Shown one piece after another: positions 6,440 through 11,600 of a stretch of 11,600 nucleotides of DNA. Source of the stretch: Candidatus Krumholzibacteriia bacterium (GTDB taxonomy: Bacteria > Krumholzibacteriota > Krumholzibacteriia > G020349025). The stretch spans positions 1 through 11,600 of the forward strand of contig DASRJW010000129.1 of assembly GCA_035649275.1 (NCBI GenBank), in the 5' to 3' direction. The notes below the pieces were generated by a model that was not told where the DNA came from, did not search any database, and saw nothing but the letters and a program-made list of their open reading frames with translations. A program made the translations under genes and the position numbers. Positions within the stretch are counted from its first letter, which is position 1; each line of letters opens with the position of its first letter.

Positions 6440-9400
6440 TTGCTCGACCGCATCGCCACCCTCCTGCTCCAGGTGTGTCTGGGCGCAGCGGGGCTCGCCC
6501 TCGGCCTCTACGTCCTGCGCGAATGGAGCCTGCGTCTCCGTGAACGCCGGCTGCAGGCGCGGGTGCAGCATCTGAAACAACTCTTCGCCGAGCTCGACGC
6601 CGAGAGCGCCGTGGCCTATCGGGCGGCGCGGCGGCGGCCCGAGGTGCTCCGCGACCTGGACGCGCTCGAGCGCTTGTTGGCCGAGCGCCGTTCTCAGCTC
6701 GGCCCCACGAGCAGCGCCGAGGAGATCCAGGCGCTCTACGCCTCCTACGACGAGCTCGGCCTGCTGGAGCGCACCATTCATCGACTCGGCCACGGCAGGC
6801 GCTGGGCCGAGCGCGCCTTCGCCGCGCGCATGCTCGGCGAGATCGGCCACGTCCGCGCCGTCGACTCCCTCATCCGGGTCATGCGCGACACGCGGGAGGA
6901 AGACCGCGACGTACGCATGGCGGCGAGCCGGGCGCTCGGGCGCATCCGCGATCCGCGGGCCCTGGAGCCCCTCGTCGAGGCGCTGGGGTTGCCGGAGAGC
7001 TGGCTGCCGCCGCGCATCGCCGAGATCCTCCTCGAGTTCGGCGAGGCGGCGTGCGAGCCGCTGCTGCGCAAGCTCGCCGAGCGCGGCGAAGTCAACACCC
7101 GCGCCTGGGCGGCCGAAGTTCTGGGCCAGCTCAAGCACCCACGCGCCGTGCCGGCGCTGCTCGCCTGTCTCGCCGATCTCCACGACCAGGTGCGTTCTCG
7201 CGCCGCCGGCGCCCTCGGCAAGATCGGCGATCGCCACGCCGTGCCCGAGCTCATCCACCTCATGCTCGGCGATCCGGTGCCGTACGTGCGCATCCAATCG
7301 GTGCGGGCCCTCGGCGCCATCGGCGATCCCCGCGCTCTGCATCATCTCATCGACTCGCTGAAGGACGGCGAGTGGTGGGTGCGCGTGCGCGTCATCGAGG
7401 CCCTGGAGCAGCTGGGAGAACGAGCCGTCGAGCCCTTGCTGCTGGCGCTCGAGGATCCGGATACGGAAGTGCGGCAGCGCGCCGCCATGACGCTGGAACG
7501 CCTGGGCGTGCTCGACACCCTGCTCGAGCGCGTCGGCGATGGCGACGTCGCGGCGCGGGAGAAGCTGGTCGCCGCCGCCCAGTCGGGAGTGGTGGAGATC
7601 CTTGTCGCCGCGCTGGCTCACAGCAATCCGCGCGTCCGTTACGCGGTGGCGGAGATTCTCGGCGAAGTGCCCCACGCCACCGTGGCGGCGGCGCTGATCG
7701 AGCGGCTGCAGCAGGAGCAGGCGGCCCCCATCGTGGCGGAGCTGCTGCGCTCGCTGGCGAAGCTGCGGGAGGAGAAGGCGGCCGAGCCCATCAGCCGCCT
7801 CCTCGGGCACGGGAACGAAACGATCCGGGTGGAAGCGGTGCGGGCGCTGGAGCGTATTCCGTTCCCGAATCCGAACGAACTCCTCGCTGCCGCGGTGCGC
7901 GACCCGCAGCCGCGGGTGCGTGGCGGCGCCGCGGTGGTGCTCGGGCGCGTGGGTGACCGCAACTCGGTGCCGGCGCTCCTCGAGCTGCTCGGCGACTGCG
8001 ACGCCGCGGTGCGCGCCGAGGCGGCGCGCGCCCTCGGCCTGCTCCGCGCCAGCGAAGCGGTGGCGCGCCTGGTGGACGCCTTCCACGACTTCGCTCCGGA
8101 AGTGCAGATCGCTGCTGCCCGCGCCCTCGGGCAGATCGGGGTGCCCGATTGCCTGGAGACCCTGGTGCGCGGCCTCGAGAACGCCAGCGCCGAGCTCGGC
8201 GACGCCATCGCCTGGGCTCTCGGGCAGATCCAGTGGCAGGACCCGGATCGGGTCATCGACGTGCTCTTCCAGGGGGCCGATCGCACCAGCCGCCTCGGCG
8301 TCATCGACGTGCTCGGCCAGCTCGGGCACGACACCGGGCGCGAGCTGGTGCGCGCCATGCTCGGCGATGGGGACGCCGAAGTGGTGTGCAAGTCGGTGCA
8401 CGTCCTCGGCGACCTGCAGGATCGGGAAGCGGTTCCCGATCTCCTCGAGCTCCTGCGCAGTCCGGCGGAGGCAGTGCGCCTCGAGGTCCTGGACGCGCTG
8501 GCGCGCATTCAAGACGGGGGGGCGCTGCCGGCCATCCGCGCTGCCGTCTTCGATCCCTCGGAAGCAGTGCGCGGCCGCGCCGTGCTGGTGCTCGCGGCAC
8601 TGCGCGACCTGGCCTCGGCGGATGTCATGCGCGGCGTGCTGGTGTCGCTGCGCTCGAGCGAGGAGATGCGCGGCTACGCCCTCCTCGGCCTCATGGTGCT
8701 CGACCGCGATGCCGATCTGCCGGCGATCCTGGAGACGCTCGAGTCGTTCCCGCTCTACGACTTCCTGCAGGACCGCAAGCGCAGTCAGGATCCGATCCTG
8801 CACGCGACGGTGGAGACGGTGCGGGCGGAGCGCGCCGTCGAGTTCGTCGTCGCCTCGCAGCGGTCGCGCACCGAGCTGGAGGAAACGCTGCTGGAAAAGC
8901 TGGAGACTTCCCAGGACGAACGCATGCGCGTGAAGGTCATTCGCACCCTCGGCTTCCTGCGCAGCCCGTCGAGCTACCCCGCCGTGCTCCGCACCTTCCA
9001 CAAGGATCCGAGCGAGGAGGTGCGCATCGCCGCCCTCACTTTCCTGGGTGAACGGGCGCCGCGCGACGACTTCATGCGCCTGCTCCTGGAGGGCTTGAAG
9101 GACCTGCAGCCCCGGGTGCGGACGGAGGCGCTGCGGCGCCTGCACGACGCCGACCTCGACGAGGCCCTGCAGGTCGTCGTCTGGCAGCTCGACACGGAGG
9201 ACGAGGGGTTGCTGGCAGCGCTGGCCGAGTTCCTCGGCGGGCTCGCACCAGCGCGGATCGAGGCCTTCCTCGACGGCGTCATGGGGCTCGAGCTGTCACC
9301 GCGGGCGCGCCAGGCGCTCGTGCGCGTCCTCGGTCGGGCGCGGCTGCACGGCGCGGCGGCGCTGCTCGAGGCGTTCCTCGAGGATGGTTCGCCCGAGCTG

Positions 9401-10057
9401 CGGCGCACGGTCACGGGCTCGCTGGGGCAGCTGCCGGCCCGCCAGTCCCGCCGGCTCTTGCAGGCGTGCCTGCAGGATCCGGATCTCGCCGTGCGCACCG
9501 AAGCGCTCGATGCGGCCGCCGCTCTCGGCGCCACCACAGCGCTGGCGACATTGCGGCAAGCGCTGGAGGACCCAGCCGCGGAGATGCGGCGCCGGGCGCT
9601 GCTGCACCTGGCACGTCTCCGCCCCGAGGCGGCGGTGCAGGACTTCCTCGATCTGTCGCGCGATGCGGAGCCGCAGGTGCGGGCGGCGGCGTTGGCAGCG
9701 CTGGCCGTGGAGGGGAGCCATAGCGTCGAGGAGGTCGTCGGCCCGAAGGACGTGCCGCTCATCGCGGCGGCGCTGCGGGAAATCCATCCGGCGGAGTTCT
9801 TGGAGAAGCGCCTCGCGGCGTCCCGCGCCGTGGGCGAACGGCTCGGCGCCTTGCGGGCGCTCTTCTTCCGTGATCCCCATAGCCGGGCACGGGCCCTGAC
9901 CGCGGCGCGGGTCGACCCGTCGAAGCGCGTCCGCGCTGCCGGCGCGCGGCTCGAGGAGATCTTGCAGGTGTGGCTGCTGTCCCCCGAGGCGGCCGAGCAC
10001 CTGGGGGCGACACCGCTCGCTCCGGTGACGGCGCTGCCGCAGCGGGCGGGAGCGTAG
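6440..10057 (+). CDS. Giant membrane-anchored HEAT-repeat protein
   Basis: This encodes 1205 residues. TTG at 6440 is taken as the start because the frame has no ATG or GTG between the preceding stop (6407-6409) and the N-terminal membrane helix (residues about 7-26, LLLQVCLGAAGLALGLYVL). A purine-rich GCGAGGCGAGA precedes it. Residues 30-118 are charged and helical. From about 119 (RRWAERAFAARMLGEIGHVRAVDSLIRVM) to about 1180 the protein is a nearly unbroken run of HEAT/PBS-lyase-type repeats of about 31 residues (pattern DP..VR..AA.ALG.IGD..AV..L). Periodicity blurs around 765-815. No catalytic motif was seen, so it is not a bilin lyase in any obvious sense. HEAT solenoids are protein-binding scaffolds. 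The orientation of the single helix suggests a mainly cytoplasmic solenoid, but this is not certain. The stop is 4 bp before the GT2 start, so the solenoid probably scaffolds or regulates the synthase. Confidence 0.88.
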   Translation: MLDRIATLLLQVCLGAAGLALGLYVLREWSLRLRERRLQARVQHLKQLFAELDAESAVAYRAARRRPEVLRDLDALERLLAERRSQLGPTSSAEEIQALYASYDELGLLERTIHRLGHGRRWAERAFAARMLGEIGHVRAVDSLIRVMRDTREEDRDVRMAASRALGRIRDPRALEPLVEALGLPESWLPPRIAEILLEFGEAACEPLLRKLAERGEVNTRAWAAEVLGQLKHPRAVPALLACLADLHDQVRSRAAGALGKIGDRHAVPELIHLMLGDPVPYVRIQSVRALGAIGDPRALHHLIDSLKDGEWWVRVRVIEALEQLGERAVEPLLLALEDPDTEVRQRAAMTLERLGVLDTLLERVGDGDVAAREKLVAAAQSGVVEILVAALAHSNPRVRYAVAEILGEVPHATVAAALIERLQQEQAAPIVAELLRSLAKLREEKAAEPISRLLGHGNETIRVEAVRALERIPFPNPNELLAAAVRDPQPRVRGGAAVVLGRVGDRNSVPALLELLGDCDAAVRAEAARALGLLRASEAVARLVDAFHDFAPEVQIAAARALGQIGVPDCLETLVRGLENASAELGDAIAWALGQIQWQDPDRVIDVLFQGADRTSRLGVIDVLGQLGHDTGRELVRAMLGDGDAEVVCKSVHVLGDLQDREAVPDLLELLRSPAEAVRLEVLDALARIQDGGALPAIRAAVFDPSEAVRGRAVLVLAALRDLASADVMRGVLVSLRSSEEMRGYALLGLMVLDRDADLPAILETLESFPLYDFLQDRKRSQDPILHATVETVRAERAVEFVVASQRSRTELEETLLEKLETSQDERMRVKVIRTLGFLRSPSSYPAVLRTFHKDPSEEVRIAALTFLGERAPRDDFMRLLLEGLKDLQPRVRTEALRRLHDADLDEALQVVVWQLDTEDEGLLAALAEFLGGLAPARIEAFLDGVMGLELSPRARQALVRVLGRARLHGAAALLEAFLEDGSPELRRTVTGSLGQLPARQSRRLLQACLQDPDLAVRTEALDAAAALGATTALATLRQALEDPAAEMRRRALLHLARLRPEAAVQDFLDLSRDAEPQVRAAALAALAVEGSHSVEEVVGPKDVPLIAAALREIHPAEFLEKRLAASRAVGERLGALRALFFRDPHSRARALTAARVDPSKRVRAAGARLEEILQVWLLSPEAAEHLGATPLAPVTALPQRAGA

Positions 10058-10061
10058 CCCC

Positions 10062-11573
10062 ATGTATCATGACCTGGCGCTTTTCTTCACCTGGTCGTTC
10101 TTGGTCTATTTCCTCGCCTATCATAGTTTCAATTTCATGCTCCTCATTCTCGCCTTCTTCGATGTGCGGCGCGGTCTCTGGCTGCGCGCTCTGGATGCGC
10201 CGGATCTGCTGCTCAAGTCGCCCTACACGCCGCCGCTCTCGATCCTGGTGCCCGCCTACAACGAGGCGGTGACGATCGGGGCGTCGCTCCGCTCGCTGAT
10301 GGCGCTCCGCTTGCCGCGTTTCGAGATCATCGTGGTCAACGACGGCTCCAAGGACAAGACGCTGGCGGTGCTGCAGGAGTCGTTGCAGCTGCGCCGGCGC
10401 GACTTCCCTTACCGTCCGGGCATCGCCACCGCCCGCGTGCGCGGTTTGTACGAGTGCACCCTGCCGCTGCCGCCGGCGGTGGAGCGTATCGTCGTCGTCG
10501 ACAAGGAGAACGGCGGCAAGGCGGACGCGCTCAACGCCGGCATCAACGCCTCCGCCTGCCCCTATGTCATCTCCATGGATGCGGACTCGCTCATCGATGA
10601 CGTGGCGTTGCTGCAGATCTTCCGCGTGCTGCTGGAGCGGCGCGACGTGGCTGCCGTCGGCGGGCAGGTGGCGGTGGCCAACGGCTGCCGCATCCAGCAG
10701 GGCAAGATCCTGAAGGTGGGGCTGCCGAAGAGCAAGCTGGCGCGCTTCCAGATCATCGAGTACGTCCGCAGCTTCACCGCGGCGCGCACGGCGCTGTCGC
10801 GGCTGAACGGGCTGCTCATCGTGAGCGGCGTCTTCTGCATCTTCGAGAAGGAGCTGCTCATCCGCATCGGCGGCTACCTGACCGAGCATCTCAAGTCGCG
10901 CCTGGTGCACGAGTACGCCGGGCGCGGCTCGAGCACGGTGTGCGAGGACATGGAGATCGTGGTGCGCTTGCACCGGTACCTCCAGGAGAAGGGTCTCAGG
11001 AAAGTGATCCTCTCCCTGCCGTACCCCATCTGCTGGACCGAGGTGCCGGAGCGCGCCCGGGATCTGGCGAAGCAGCGCGGGCGCTGGTTCCGCGGCTTCG
11101 TGGAGATCCTGGTCTACCACCGGCACATGCTGTTCAACCCGCGCTACGGCACGGCGGGGCTCATCGGCTGGCCGTCGCTCGTCCTCTTCGATTTCCTCGG
11201 ACTCTTCGTCGAAGCCTTCGGTTATGTGTCGCTGCCCGTGTTCGCAGCGCTGCAGATTCTTTCGTACAAGTACCTGGTTCTCTTCCTCGCCATCGCCTTC
11301 GGCTACGGGGCGCTGGTCTCCATGCTCTCCGTTCTCCTCGCCTTCTGGTCCGAGCCGGCAGCGCCCGGCGAGATCCGCGGCCGGCCGCTCCTGGCCTCGC
11401 TCCCGGCTCGGGATCTCGCCACGCTGCTCCTCTACTGCCTGTTCGAGAACATTGGCTACCGGCAGATGACGATCCGCTGGCGCTTCAAAGGTCTCGTGGA
11501 CTACCTGCGGGGCAAGAAGAGCTGGGAGAAGTTCGAGCGCATCGGCTTCACCGAGCAAACGACGCCGGCGTAG
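10062..11573 (+). CDS. Processive family-2 glycosyltransferase (polysaccharide synthase, PgaC/NodC/HAS-like)
   Basis: This encodes 503 residues. The ATG follows the HEAT stop by 4 bp, with GGGCGGGAG upstream. An N-terminal hydrophobic region (about 5-34) precedes the cytoplasmic GT-A domain (about 55-345). Processive-synthase motifs are complete: VND at 92-94, DKENGGKADALNAGIN at 147-162, DAD at 173-175, ED at 295-296 and QRGRW at 338-342. C-terminal membrane helices span about 363-430, and a further segment at about 450-463 is followed by a WRFKGLVDYLRGKKSWEKFERIGF tail typical of this subfamily. Such enzymes add nucleotide-sugar units and pass the chain across the inner membrane. The polymer cannot be told from sequence: N-acetylglucosamine-type, cellulose-type or another. 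No PilZ domain was seen, so c-di-GMP control would have to act elsewhere. It is the last gene in the window; 11574-11600 holds nothing recognisable. Confidence 0.92.
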   Translation: MYHDLALFFTWSFLVYFLAYHSFNFMLLILAFFDVRRGLWLRALDAPDLLLKSPYTPPLSILVPAYNEAVTIGASLRSLMALRLPRFEIIVVNDGSKDKTLAVLQESLQLRRRDFPYRPGIATARVRGLYECTLPLPPAVERIVVVDKENGGKADALNAGINASACPYVISMDADSLIDDVALLQIFRVLLERRDVAAVGGQVAVANGCRIQQGKILKVGLPKSKLARFQIIEYVRSFTAARTALSRLNGLLIVSGVFCIFEKELLIRIGGYLTEHLKSRLVHEYAGRGSSTVCEDMEIVVRLHRYLQEKGLRKVILSLPYPICWTEVPERARDLAKQRGRWFRGFVEILVYHRHMLFNPRYGTAGLIGWPSLVLFDFLGLFVEAFGYVSLPVFAALQILSYKYLVLFLAIAFGYGALVSMLSVLLAFWSEPAAPGEIRGRPLLASLPARDLATLLLYCLFENIGYRQMTIRWRFKGLVDYLRGKKSWEKFERIGFTEQTTPA

Positions 11574-11600
11574 ACGGCGCCCGAAGCTTCACTCCGGTCG

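Noticed and set aside
6005-9145. 1046-codon open frame on the minus strand opposite the HEAT gene
   Set aside because: It is a shadow frame. The encoded sequence is His/Arg/Gln/Glu-rich without domain patterns, mirrors the HEAT codon bias, and the opposite strand encodes an unmistakable HEAT protein.
6440-10057. HEAT protein as a phycobilin lyase
   Set aside because: The HEAT repeats resemble PBS-lyase repeats only as a fold. No phycobiliprotein or bilin genes are nearby, and the protein is far longer than such lyases and membrane-anchored.
9759-11558. 599-codon minus-strand open frame opposite the GT2 gene
   Set aside because: Low-complexity Arg/His/Gln-rich translation; the plus strand carries all GT2 catalytic motifs and membrane helices.

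Overview
This is a high-GC stretch of bacterial chromosome, about two-thirds G+C by eye. The proteins suggest a Gram-negative, environmental lineage. A secreted beta-propeller protein ends in a FlgD/T9SS-like C-terminal domain (YDVRGR ... WDGRDAHG ... GVYFL), which is common in Eisenbacteria-like and other FCB-related candidate phyla. The phylum call is inference only. No tRNA, rRNA, CRISPR array, transposase or integrase was seen, so this looks like ordinary chromosome rather than a mobile island.

Layout. (1) Positions 1-1177, plus strand: the 3' end of a polytopic GT-C-type glycosyltransferase-like membrane protein, overlapping by ATGA a small single-pass membrane protein with a helical, TPR-like tail. 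(2) Positions 1188-3386, minus strand: a secreted beta-propeller protein with 'two-component regulator propeller' motifs but no kinase domain. It converges on the first pair with 10 bp between stop codons, across a GC-rich hairpin. (3) Positions 3387-3637: a divergent intergenic region with two inverted-repeat structures. (4) Positions 3638-5625, plus strand: two TPR proteins joined by an ATGA overlap. The second is exported and has a tryptophan exactly every 34 residues across six repeats. (5) Positions 5626-6013: a gene-free stretch that opens with a 147-nt, very stable imperfect palindrome. (6) Positions 6014-11573, plus strand: a tight run of a stand-alone receiver protein, a 1205-residue membrane-anchored HEAT-repeat protein and a processive family-2 glycosyltransferase, with gaps of 30 and 4 bp.

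How it may fit together. Blocks 4 and 6 look like a synthase-dependent polysaccharide locus. The inner-membrane GT2 synthase has all four signature motifs (D94, D173xD175, E295-D296, Q338xxRW) and would polymerise and extrude a sugar chain. The HEAT solenoid would be a scaffold or regulator, and the TPR proteins periplasmic assembly or export factors. The receiver is atypical: its phospho-acceptor Asp is Glu (E56) and one metal-binding acidic residue is Gln (Q12), so it is probably not switched by ordinary phosphotransfer. The sugar, the outer-membrane pore and the signal are not visible here. The most unusual items are the altered receiver and its coupling to the HEAT and GT2 genes, and the 147-nt palindrome.
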